From Cydia pomonella (lineage: Eukaryota; Arthropoda; Insecta; Lepidoptera; Tortricidae), in NCBI RefSeq assembly GCF_033807575.1, contig NC_084705.1, positions 6,876,019 through 6,940,018 of the forward strand: a stretch of 64,000 bases of DNA, read 5' to 3'. This document shows positions 36,401 to 47,036 of this stretch, piece after piece. The notes under the pieces are model-generated. The model had not been told where the DNA came from, did no database searches, and worked only from the letters and a program-made list of their open reading frames with translations. Made by a program: the position numbers and the translations under genes. The first letter of the stretch is position 1. The number at the start of each line of letters is the position of its first letter.

Positions 36401-39400
36401 AGATAAAATATCTGGGTTTTACTCTAGAGAGTACACTCAGATACAAAACTCACATCAAGGAGCAGACGGCAAAAGCCATAAGAAGACTGTGTCAATGTAA
36501 AAGGGCAGTGGGAAAGAACTGGGGTTTGTAGCCGGGAATGATCTACTGAATCTACAAGGCGGTAATACTATCCAGGGTTATATGGGGCCGTGATATGGTG
36601 GCACAGGGCCCATATTAGAGAATACAAAAAAGATCTAACCAAAGTGCAGAGATTAGCATGCCTCATGATGACAGGGGCTATGAGAACGACCCCGACACAT
36701 GCAATGGAGGTATTGCTAGGTTTGAAGTCATTCTGGATTGAGATGGAGAAAAAAGCTACTGAATAGTGGTATAGAATGAAAGCATGTAAGGAATGGAGAG
36801 GAAGCTGCGTGGACAAGAGACACGCATTGATACAAAGAGAGGCACTATCAAAATTTGAGATGCTGATGGCCAATAACGACCTTATAAAAAGGCAGGAAAT
36901 ATTTGATAAGAAATACAGAGTACATATAGGAGAGAGATAACTGGAAGGTGGAAGTCAGACACCCAACGACTATCTGCTTTACGGATGGCTTAAGAGCTCT
37001 ACGAAACTAGCAGGAGCGGGCATAGTGATCCCTAAACTGGGAGAGAAAGTATCAATATCACTGGGCAGATATGTTAGCGTGTTCCACGCAGAGATATGTG
37101 CAATAGCGAACTGTGCACGTATAGTCAAAGAATGTCTGCAGCAAGAGGGCGCTGTCGTAATATACAGAGATAGTCAGGCAGCGCTGAAAGCACTAAAGAA
37201 AATATCGGTCACCTCCTCTCTCGTGAGAGAATGTCGAGAGGAGCCTAACTCGATAGGCAAGCAAAGAAGTGTTACGGTGGCATGGGTACCGGGACACCAG
37301 GGAGTGACAGGAAAAGAGAAGGCGGACGAGCTGGCGAGGTTAGGGGCAGAGATGGAATATATGAGTCCGGAACCGGCTCTGCCAATGTCAGCGGATGTCA
37401 CAAAGGGAGTTATAGAGAAGGTAAAAGAAATGGAAGCACAGAGAGAATGGGAGGAAGAGACTGGTTGCAGGCAGTCGAAGATGATGATTAAAGGTACCAA
37501 TAGGAGAACCAGGTATCTTTTGAAACTAGGTAAGAGCAGTCTGAGACTACTGACGGGTATCATTATTGGTCACAACACTCTCAATAGACATCTTAAGATA
37601 ATGAAAATCAGTAGAGACTCCTCCTGTCCACACTGTGATCAGGAGGAGACTAGCCTACACTTACTAGCGAATTGAATTATGTATGCGGCACCGCGATATA
37701 ATACATTCGGTAGAGACACACTGAAAGAAAACGAACTAGAGGATATAGAACTCAAAGATGTCCTTCTGTTCTGCAGGAAAACGTGAAGATTTGAGGAGAA
37801 TAGTGTGGGAATGCCGCCGGGACAGTAACCTGCAGCTCCAACTTCAGGGAATTGGGCTGAATGAACGCGACAAGTGATCGACAGCCCGCCTGTTTCCGGC
37901 CGGGCGTCCCTACACTACATCTACATCTACAGTTACGAACCTGGAGTAACGATATCCAAATACCATCAGGAAGGTCGCTTACCACCAGTGGTATAAGAAA
38001 TACTAAACGCAATCACTAAACAGAACATGAATATCAATATTTATCGCAGCTTGTATTATAGATACTTACAGTACAAGCATCTTTATGTGCCGTCTTCGGG
38101 AACCCGGCGCAGAGCATCGCCTCCTGGATCCTGGAGGCGTTGTACTTAGTGTTCCTGCACTCCTGGTTACTAAGAACAGGTAACTCGGCCTCTAGGAGTG
38201 TGCATGACCAGTTTTTGGTCTCGCCAGTTGCGCCCCAGCCAGATACTGTTGCGATTGAGTTTTCGTAGGATCTTCCTGTAAACACGAAATAAAAGCGTTA
38301 TATGTCCACAATTGTAAACATTGTATCTATCATGGTATATACATTAATTTAATCATAATGATAAGTTCACTGTTAACTGGTCAATAATCTTATCAATATA
38401 ATAATTTGTTCGGTACTACCTATATATGTTTTTTTTTTTGTTAACTGGCAACAATGAGACCTCGCAAGATCGATTTCTTACTTAACCGCTACATGTACCT
38501 GCCTCAATACACTCAATCTATATACAGCCTTCGTAAAATTATTCTCATTCAATTCGTACAGGCGTTTTTTTACTTTGAAACATTTAATGGCTAATACCAA
38601 TAACCGACTTAAAACTTGTTCTGTACTTATAGCATATGATAGGATCTGGAATTCAGCATTATAAGCTGTGTCTCTTTGTGTCCTGTCAAATAGACACAAT
38701 CGAACAACTTTGATACATCTATTCCTTTTGGGCTATAATTCTACGAGTCAAATTTACCTTGATACTTCGGCAAGCACACGGGGCGTACAGCGTGGGAGTA
38801 CGTAACCGGTGAACTGATCTTCAGCAGGGCGATATCATTGCTCAGGTCGGAGAGGGAAAAGTTGTGGGCGACCACTTTAGTGACGTAACGGGTGATAGGT
38901 CTCGTACTCTTGTCGCAGCGGTCGTGCTCGCCGAAAGTCACTCGGAACATGAACCACATGAAACTGAAAATAAGATATTTTCTCTTACTTAAAATGAGTG
39001 TACCAAGAGCGAATAGTTGGTTCTTATTGGGATTGGGAGTGCTGATTTTGAAACCCGTGCAAGCAAAACGATCCAATGATGGAATCACCAGTAAAACACA
39101 ATAAGTTGATAATAACCATCTGTGTTCTACATATTTGCATATTTAATGTCAAACATACCTTCGTATGTATAATATACATGTATAGTATGAAATTTAAGCA
39201 TTTTTTTATAGAAATATATTTTCGTTTTCCACATTGATCCTTTTAAAAATGCGCCGCGGACACGATATAGCGGCAGCGGGTGGGCCCTGTAACAGGAGCA
39301 GTAAATTAAACTGTAAGCTGTCTCCTCAAACTGACCAATATTTGTTCTGCTACTTTAAAGTTTATTCTTTTTTTTTTTTCTTTTTATTGGAGAAACAACA

Positions 39401-42400
39401 GAAGTATGCGACAGGATAATAGGTTACATTGTTAGGTACAAACAATATAGAGATGAACACTTACTTCCTTAAACGCTCTCACTAAAACATACATAAAATA
39501 AACGGACTTAACTAAACGGTATGTTAACATACAAGTTTACCAAGTGTTATAGACCAAGCTTATGTATATTATAATTTAGGTACTAAATTCAAATGGAGAA
39601 GAAAATAAAATCAGCAAAAAGTCGAAATTAGGTACTGATAACCAATTTGTGCAATATATTATTAAGTACATTGACAGTACCGATACTAGCAATGATGACG
39701 ACACACTACTGATGAACATTATGTTGGCCGTTGAGAATATTGCGTATTTGATAACGGAATTTGGGCCTAGTGACATTGAATATATCGATGGAAGTAAATT
39801 CTTTATTGTAAGTGTTACAAATACGACGTAAGGGGGCTCGCAAACCGGCGTTACTAGAGGTGGTGGGAACCGAGAACAAAGCATTAGAGCGCGAGCTGAA
39901 TCGAGCTGGGACTCTGAAACATATCCGCTCCAGCAGTTCCATACTGTTAAAATGCCCTTTGCATATTTTATAGAGAGTAATTGCGTCACAGCATTTGCGT
40001 CTGGTCTCTAATGAATGCAACTTATAATACTGCAACAGATCAACGTATGGTAGTCGTTTCCCTGTCAAACGTCTGTGTAATGCCCGCAAGAACTTTTTTT
40101 GAACCATTTCTATTGCATTTGCATATTTTCTATATAGTGGATTCCAGATTACTGAGCCATATTCCAAATGGGGTCTAACCAGTGATTTATACAGCAAAAG
40201 ATAACTTGAAGATTTTTTAAAAACCTTTGCTGTCCTCAGAACGAAACCTAGCATTTGATACGCTTTTGAAATGATACGCTCTATGTGCAACTGGAAGTCT
40301 ATTTTATCATCGAATAGGATTCCTAGATCACGTGAGGTTGACACTTTTTTGATATACTCATTGTTACCTATTTTATATTTCGAGTTGATAACTCTTTTTT
40401 TATTTTTTGTAAAGGTCATCTGCAAGCATTTATTACTTGCCAATTGCAGCTTATTTTTAGAACAGTATTCAAAAAAAACGTTCACATCATTTTGCAGTAG
40501 ATTACTGTCGTCAATAGACTCGACGGTTTTAAATATTTTTAGATCGTCAGCGAACATAAGAAAATGGCTATTCTTAAAACACTGTTTCATATCGTTAATA
40601 AACAGTGTATACAGTAGTGGGCCTAATATGGATCCCTGGATTACCCCTGATGTGACTAATTTGCGCTCCGATGCAAAACCATTGACGACAACAATTTGAG
40701 ACCTATTTGAGAGGTACGAAATAAACCATCGCAGAAGGTTGCCGCGGATACCATTGAACGCGAGCTTTTTAAGAAGAAGCAGATGGTCAACTTTATCGAA
40801 CGCTTTCCTAAAATCAGTAAATATTACATCTACCTGCTGTCTTTTATCCATAGACTCGAACAATAAGTTAGTGTATGGTAGAAGGTTTGTTATTGTCGAC
40901 CTGTTTCTCATGAATCCATGTTGCTCCGACAAGATGGAAGTTTCAAGAGCAGCAAACATTTGGTCACGAATAAGCGCCTCAAATATCTTTGGAATACATG
41001 ACTGCACAGAAATCGGGCGGTAGTTGGTTATTTGGGAGCGCGAACCAGATTTGTGAATTGGGGTGATATGAGATACTTTCCACTTCTCAGGAAAAGTTCC
41101 CGAATTCAAACATTTATTAAAGATAATATATAGCGGGATCACTAGAGCGGTGGCAGTGTTTTTAATAAAAAAAGGGCTCACCTTGTCTGGCCCAACTCCC
41201 TTATTAACATCAATATTTATAAGTTTCTTTAGAATATCTGTCTTGCGAACGTGTAAGTTAGAAATATTTGGGGCGCTTTCTGGAGTTGGGAGAGCTAATA
41301 GGTCATTCAATTGAACATTCTCTTTATGCTCAAAAACTGAATAGAAAAACCTTGAAAAAGTATTGGCAATTTGTTCACCTCCAAAAAATGGCCCGTCTTC
41401 GTAGAACATTGTAGCAGGATAGCCCGAGGCATTCTTTTTAAGAGATGACACGTAAGACCAAAAAGATTTTATATTCTGTTTTAAGGATATCTCTGTGTTA
41501 TGGGTAAAACTATTGAAACATTCTACGAGGAGAGTTTTGCAACGTGAGCGAAGTAAAGCGAATTCACGATAATCAGCTAAAGCCTTATAGGTGTTCCACT
41601 TCCGCCATACCTTCATTTTCCTTTTAAGGGCATTTATAAGCGCAGGAGAAAACCACTTGGGATATTTAGAAACTTTGACTCTTTTTAAGGGTACATAGTC
41701 GTCAATAATATTCAAAATTAAGCAATAAAAGCGTTCAACGGCCTCGTTCGTTAGGTTGCAATTTAACTAATTCTAATTCCCAGTTAACTTTATTCAACTC
41801 AGTAGATATACGCGAGTAATCAGCTTTTCTGAAATTAAACGATGGTAACCAGTTTAAAGGGATAGGCGGAGGTAACTCTAAGTCGATATTGAATTTGACT
41901 GCTGGATGATGTCTATCTATGTTTGATAGTACAGTATCCGGTGATGAGACTTCACATTTGTCATCATAGAAAATTAAATCTAAAATTCGGTCGTTAATGT
42001 TAAGGAATTTATTATATTGTTTCAGACCTAATAAGTTAGTAGTGTTTAAAACAAGCTTTCCTATCCGACATAGTTCGCCGCCAGAGGGCGCGAGCTCCTG
42101 GGTTGCCGAATTGAGCTCCCAATTGATAGAAGGTAGGTTGAAATCACCCATCAAACAAATATTTGTCTCTTGGAAATGATTATTAATTTTTTCTAATTTG
42201 TTGCAATAGGACTGAAAAACGCTGAAGGTTGATTTTGGAGGAAGATAGACGCCACTTATTATAAGCATACGCTAGTTAATGGTAAGGACAACAAAAACAT
42301 CTTCGACGTTAGTTGACTCCCACTCAGTTTTGCGGGTCGCGAGGAGGCTAGACTTTACAGCAACAAGAACCCCTCCGCCGCCTTTTTTCGCAGTTCCCAC

Positions 42401-45125
42401 CAGGTCTCTATCACGCCGGAATACATTGTACTTATTATCGAATAACTCGGCACTATTTACTCCAGAATTAAACCATGTTTCAGTCAACACTATGACGTCA
42501 TAATCGCATTGCAAAATATTAAGACGAACATCAATTAATTTAGACTTAAGGCCACCACAATTTTGATAATAAAATGATATATTTTTATTTGATAAAATCA
42601 CGGGCAGAATAAAATGAAATAATTCAGCAAAATGTTATATTTGTTGTGAAGATTATTATGACAATAAAATGTGTTTCTAGCATTTAGGTGAGAGTGTGAT
42701 ATTTTCAAAACAACAGTTAAATGTGGGGCCCTTGCAAACGCAAATATTTTAGTAGACTTTATCGTGCAGAATGTTAACCTAACTTTTATTGGTGTCAATA
42801 TCATAGTAGCATCTAAAGCAATGATAGCAAAATATAATCGTATATAATAATAATACAGCATGCAAACCCTAACTAAGACATGAAGTAGTTCTAGTAATAG
42901 TTCAACAATACAATATACACAAAACCTTCATAACTTGATCAAATCGCTTTCCTTCCGTATACGTATTATAGCTGATGAATCGTCTCTTCTAACAAGAATA
43001 GCGGCGTTTTTTATCCAGACAAATTTATAGTTCTTTTCGGCTACGGCCTTACGTGTTTTAGAGTATAAAATTTTATTTTTCAGCGTCAGGTGCTCATTAA
43101 TGAAAATAGGTCTTGATTCCGCTTTTTGTTGGTCAGCGGACCCACTGCTAGGGGTCGCCGCGGCTTCAAGCAGCTGGCCGACGGTGACACCGCGGCGAGC
43201 GCGCGCGGCTGCTATCACGTCGTCGCGGAGTCGGCGAGAACATAGCTCTACGATTATATTTTTCGGACGATCACTTTGGATATTAGGAGCCACTCTGTGC
43301 ACTGCTTTTATGGATTCGACCGTTAAAGGGACGTTCAATACCTTACCCAGGGCAAGAGTCACATGGATTAGGTTTTCAGAAGGTTTAGCAGGTAAATTTT
43401 GTATCTCAATGTTACACTGCCTGGCTTTTTGCTCTTGCTCGTCGAGGTTTTGCTGGATCACATTTAACTGACTACGGAGGGCCGTATTTTCTTCTGTAAC
43501 GGCAGCAACTTCGGCTCGAACGTTCGTAACGGTCTCTTCTAGCTCTTGAAATTTACTGGCCCAACCATTGATGCTGGCACTCAGTTGGTCTAATCTTCCG
43601 TTGACGCTAGTCTTAAGGCCCTCCATATCCATTGACAACTGCTGAAACTGGCTGTTCATACTCTTTAATAAAATATCGGTGTCAATGCTGACTATTGATG
43701 GCAAGTTCGCAACGTTATCATCTGACCTTCCATTAATGATCAGCGGTGACTTAGGCTCGGTGGTCGTTGGTGTGGTCGGTTTCTTTGGTTGCTTACAAGA
43801 GGGACATTTCCACTTTTTTAGGTTCATCGAAAGGATTTTTTTGAACTCCACCTCTGAGAGCCCAACACAGAAGTAGTGTAGCGTATGTTGACATGCACTA
43901 CATTTTAGCATTTCATTTGATGCTAGATCGAGGCTGCAGTTATTGCACTTCATTTTACTTGACTTAATAAATTTTCACAATAAAATCAATATTAGGCCGT
44001 AAAGGGAATATCGACGTTCAGGTGGATTATTATAAGGTACAATATCAAATGTGTTTATAAATCAGCACACTTATCGATCTTGGAGTGCTGCGTCAACCTA
44101 AAAGACTTAAGCGCCGTGCACGCACAAACAATTCCTGCGTTTTGTCACTGGAGTCAGATCGCAGCTTATTTCAAGATAACTGACGGTATCTCTGTAGTTA
44201 GGTTGGATTTAACTGTTATTTAATTTAGTTAATTTATACACTTGTCGTATGTTTTAGTCACAACACGTCATAACACTTGTGAAACTTGATAGTTCAGGTC
44301 ACTTTTTCGAACACAGACACTACTTTGACACTCGTAAATACTTTGTTTACTAATTAATTACAAAGAGCGCTTGGTCGATGTGCTGACTCGGAACGTCCGC
44401 CATGATGAAGTTAAGACGCAATGCTGTTTCTAAGACGCAATGTATTGCGAATTTCGTTGTGTTTAACGCGTGACAAGCAAAGTCAATTACAATGATGTTA
44501 GCGTATATTGAAGATAATAATTAATTTGTATGAAAAATAAGAAATCTTAAGATTTCATAATTTTTGAAAATTGTAAACAAAAGTTTTTTCGTTTGAATTT
44601 GAATGTACTCCATTATTTGCTCGTGTTAAAGGGCCCACCGGGTATTTTAACTTTTTTATAAGCTTTCATTTATAAGTACTTTCACCTGTCCCGTTGCCTG
44701 TATGTCTGTAATCAAATCTTGCTAGCAAAATTAGACCCACTTCCCATTATGCGATTGAGTGGAAATGTAAATACATAATTATTTAATGCTTTATTATGGT
44801 ACCATCGAGCTGATCTAATAGTGGTGATAAAACAACGCAAGCTCATTGTGTTTAGGTTTGTTAGAATTGTCGCAATGAGTAATAATTGACTGTTTGAAGA
44901 CAAGTAGATAGAGTCAGCGAGAAACGCTTGTTTTAAAAATGAAATTTCTCTTCCACACTGACCCTTTCAAACAATGCGCAGCGGACACGACGTATTTGTC
45001 ATTGATGAGGGAAGCTCCGCAGCCGAAGGAGTTGTGGTAGATGAGCCGCGCCAGCCACGGGAAGGCGTTCATGCTGGCCGCGGAGCCGCCCACGATGCGA
45101 GGCTCCTCATTACGTTCGCCGCAGC
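33486..45125 (-). CDS. Trypsin-like serine protease SP-C, activation exon to stop (five exons)
   Basis: The exons, in coding order, are 45125-44963, 38963-38758, 38275-38070, 34011-33954 and 33610-33486 (TAG). Phases match at each join, and exon lengths (163, 206, 206, 58, 125) nearly equal those of SP-B. Exon 1 has Cys-Gly-Glu-Arg-Asn, Arg-Ile-Val-Gly-Gly and Ala-Ala-His-Cys. Exon 2 has Asn-Asp-Ile-Ala-Leu-Leu. Exon 3 ends Lys-Asp-Ala-Cys-Thr (pocket Asp kept, residue 192 Thr instead of Gln). Exon 4 has Gly-Asp-Ser-Gly-Gly-Pro. Exon 5 ends Ala-Cys-Tyr-Cys-Arg-Asp-Gln. The triad is complete, so an active secreted trypsin-like enzyme is predicted. The first intron is 6 kb and holds a CR1-like LINE plus a decayed duplicate of exon 1 at 39.2 kb. 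The only N-terminal exons I could find in phase are at 62579-63646. The 5' structure is therefore uncertain, and the joined gene could be a chimera of two former copies. Confidence 0.8.
34346..35724. mobile_element. Non-autonomous hAT-like DNA transposon
   Basis: Terminal inverted repeats tagggttcccaac (left) and gttggcaacccta (right), one mismatch, are bounded by a perfect 8-bp direct duplication aacgaggg (34338-34345 and 35725-35732). The 8-bp duplication plus this terminus fits the hAT superfamily. Subterminal tactatatt repeats occur near both ends. An inner inverted pair (about 34948-34980 and 35438-35470, aacaagta.tggtttctatt) suggests a second nested hairpin. No transposase frame is visible. 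It lies in the SP-C intron before the last-but-one exon. Confidence 0.8.
35731..35920 (+). repeat. Dispersed repeat family X, copy 3
   Basis: Same order of blocks as copy 1 (gacagcggcaggctggaggg, gacccgagtttgcc, gttacacacaatgttttt, actaaattttaaacga). Its left part is interrupted by the hAT-like insertion, and its right end is replaced by LINE sequence at 35921. Confidence 0.7.
35921..37790 (+). mobile_element. Decayed LINE with reverse transcriptase and RNase H
   Basis: The plus-strand coding remains are broken by several frameshifts and stops. Near 35930 the RT block Asp-Val-Glu-Gly ... Phe-Asp-Lys is split by an extra G. Then come Phe-Pro-Gln-Gly-Gly, a degenerate catalytic box Ala-Tyr-Ser-Asn-Asp (normally Ala-Tyr-Ala-Asp-Asp; 36189-36203), an RNase H start Phe-Thr-Asp-Gly near 36977, and an RNase H frame at 37025-37675 with Ala-Glu-Ile, Asp-Ser-Gln-Ala-Ala and Gly-His-Gln-Gly ... 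Ala-Asp-Glu-Leu-Ala. The end carries Cys-Pro-His-Cys ... His-Leu-Leu. This fits the I/R1/LOA-type elements that carry RNase H. It is inactive. Confidence 0.75.
39226..39300 (-). pseudogene. Remnant of a serine-protease activation exon
   Basis: The reverse complement reads tatatcgtgtccgcggcgcat and then a T run, aligning with tacgtcgtgtccgctgcgcat of the intact exon at 44963-45125. The match continues across the old exon end into intron sequence (aaagg then atcaatgtgg, against aaagg then gtcagtgtgg). The donor GT is now AT, the Cys after the catalytic His is lost and a base is deleted. The 5' half of the exon, including the IVGG site, is absent. It lies between the live Asp exon of SP-C (38963) and the CR1-like LINE. 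Confidence 0.75.
39706..42601 (-). pseudogene. LINE ORF2 (endonuclease and reverse transcriptase), two disabling changes
   Basis: The endonuclease part (42601-41735) has the AP-endonuclease blocks Asn-Cys-Gly, Thr-Glu-Thr-Trp, Gly-Asp-Phe-Asn and Asp-Arg-His-His. It carries one in-frame TAG near 42272. A one-base frameshift near 41735 separates it from the RT frame (41715-39706). The RT frame is open for 669 codons: Asp-Phe-Arg-Lys-Ala-Phe-Asp at about 301-307, Gln-Gly-Ser-Ile-Leu-Gly-Pro-Leu, and the catalytic Phe-Ala-Asp-Asp at about 388-391. No RNase H is present, as expected for CR1/jockey-like elements. With so few lesions the insertion is fairly young. Confidence 0.85.
42928..43953 (-). 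CDS. LINE ORF1 protein with PHD-type zinc finger
   Basis: An intact 341-codon frame. Residues 3-53 hold a complete C4-H-C3 PHD-like finger (Cys3, Cys6, Cys18, Cys21, His26, Cys29, Cys50, Cys53). A Thr/Pro-rich linker follows, then a coiled-coil heptad region at about 90-180. The C-terminal part resembles the RNA-binding and FP-C-like domains of moth LINE ORF1 proteins (family knowledge, not measured). ORF1 proteins bind the element RNA and accompany it to the integration site; a PHD finger could add chromatin targeting. No internal stops. Confidence 0.8.
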   Translation of the reverse strand: MKCNNCSLDLASNEMLKCSACQHTLHYFCVGLSEVEFKKILSMNLKKWKCPSCKQPKKPTTPTTTEPKSPLIINGRSDDNVANLPSIVSIDTDILLKSMNSQFQQLSMDMEGLKTSVNGRLDQLSASINGWASKFQELEETVTNVRAEVAAVTEENTALRSQLNVIQQNLDEQEQKARQCNIEIQNLPAKPSENLIHVTLALGKVLNVPLTVESIKAVHRVAPNIQSDRPKNIIVELCSRRLRDDVIAAARARRGVTVGQLLEAAATPSSGSADQQKAESRPIFINEHLTLKNKILYSKTRKAVAEKNYKFVWIKNAAILVRRDDSSAIIRIRKESDLIKL

Positions 45126-45212
45126 CTGAAATATATTATCACAAATATAAGCTTATGACGAAAGCAAACACGTGATGTCATGGTCCTATTTCCACCGTAT
45201 ATTATAAATTTT

Positions 45213-45848
45213 ATCGGAGTTTTTATCGCAAGGACATAAACGTTAACGAGTTTACAGACGATCCTTTAATTTTGTCTTTGAATATATAAATATTATAAAT
45301 AAGAATAAGGACCATTTTTGTATTGATTAAAATTATTATTTTATGATTTTCGGGGGCCTTGTGGATATACTTCGAACCATAGGGATCTGTTGTGTTAACC
45401 CCCTTAGGAAAGATTATATTACGAAATATCTAATAAAAGATATGGATACTAAAAGAGGTAAAAATAATATGAACAAACACTTAAATCGACCGGGATATAA
45501 ACCGTGATTACCTTTTATATTGTTTTTATTGAGCTCCCTATATTTCGACGATTTAAGTGTAGTGAAACTAACCGTGAATCATTAAAAACTGTTAATATGA
45601 ATAAAAATTATAAATAAAATGGTCATTCATTATTCTTATTTGTGATATTTATGCCCTGAAAGACAAAATTAAAGGGTCGTTTACAAACTCCTTAACATTC
45701 TTGTCCATGATTATAAAATTAAAACCACTAATTAAATAAATGAATGACTATGAGTATACTCGTATAGAGTTGAATTTTATTGCTAATGTGAATTTTATTG
45801 ATAATGCCATAGCTCGCTAACGCCTTACCGTGCGATAAAAACTCCGAT
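45213..45848. mobile_element. DNA element with 18-bp perfect inverted ends
   Basis: atcggagtttttatcgca at 45213-45230 is exactly inverted at 45831-45848. Further in, gtttacagacgatcctttaattttgtct (about 45250-45277) is also inverted, with a few changes, near 45660-45695. No coding capacity. It lies just upstream of the SP-C activation exon. Confidence 0.65.
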
Positions 45849-46139
45849 GCTCACATAATCTTCAATTCTTCATCGTCATTTTGCAATGTATGAATATTCA
45901 GTATTCATTTATTTCTTGCTTCCATGGTACATTTTTAGGTAGTAGTTACACATTTCTTACGGTATCACATGGACCCTGAATAGGGTGTAGCAAATACAAA
46001 ACAATTTAAGCAACTTACAAAGTTATTTAACATAATATAGTGGATTTTAAAAACTTATAACTAACATAACCTATACATGTATCACAAGCTCATTGCTAAT
46101 AACAACATTCATTATATATGTAGCAATTATTATGTAGTA

Positions 46140-46450
46140 TTCCCTGAGATCCGTTCGGATACCTTATCCCAAGATTTGGCACAGGCGCTAGTTTTTTAGA
46201 ACGCGACTTCCCACCCAAAGCGGAAACTAACCTTATTTAGAATAGCCCGGTTTTCTTACGATGTTTTCAATTTAAACATACCCACATAAGTTCCAAGAAA
46301 ATCATTAGTACCGGAAACTTCTATACAACTACTATGGCTATTTGGTTACTTAAGTTGGGGCACCGACCGTACCTACGAGCCGGGGTCCGAAATGTTCGAA
46401 TCCGCAACCTTCGGTTTAAACCGTCTAGACGACGTAAGCATTACCAAACC
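46140..46450. repeat. Degenerate SINE-like repeat
   Basis: Blocks ccaagatttggcacaggcgc, gaacgcgacttcccacccaa, agcccggttttcttacgatg, gtacctacgagccggggtcc and atgttcgaatccgcaacctt follow the order of a repeat common in moths. Its tail resembles an inverted tRNA box B (cgaatc ... region). Family identity is from general knowledge. Confidence 0.5.
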
Positions 46451-47036
46451 ATAATACCTCAAGCAAGGGCTTAACAGTCAGGGGTTTTCGCGTGACCACA
46501 TTCTAATCGGATTCCCAATGGCCTTAACAACTTAAAATTAATATTATACTCTTATTACATGTCAGTTAAGGTCATTGGGATACAAATGTTAAAAATAGTT
46601 GATGACTAAAGTTATTTGGTGTTTATTTTTGTGACAATGTCATAACCAGTAACATAAATCACTTTCACTTTCACTCTTTTGTCTATGGCTACCGCGCAGT
46701 TAAGCACAATTCTGCCAAAAACGAGTATCGAGCTTCACACGGCTGACATGAGGGAAGATCATAAGAAGTCCAACATAAGGATATCGGTAATTTGTGTAAT
46801 ACCTGGAACAAATTACAACGAACACAATTTAACATAAACCACCACCAATTTTGAACCATTTGATCGAAAAATGAGACATTTAAAGCACATGGAGCATTAA
46901 TAATAATAAACATAAAGTGTGCATATGTATTTATAGTTTTATGTTGTTATTAGTCATGAATTTGCTTACGGCGCACATAATTTTTTTGCTATCAGTTAGA
47001 TATAAAAGTGAGGCCATATTAGCGGGTAACGGTACG

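Larger units (their letters stand above)
39600..44410 (-). mobile_element. CR1-like LINE, nearly full length, inactive ORF2
   Basis: ORF1 (43953-42928) and a broken ORF2 (endonuclease then reverse transcriptase, 42601-39706) are in the usual order, with about 450 bases of possible 5' UTR and about 100 bases of 3' UTR. The outer limits are approximate because I could not define a target duplication. It lies in the same orientation as SP-C, inside its long first intron, and separates the live activation exon from the dead duplicate. Confidence 0.8.

Noticed and set aside
39234..39290. Live alternative activation exon for SP-C
   Set aside because: The donor GT is mutated to AT, a base is deleted after the catalytic His and the IVGG half is missing.
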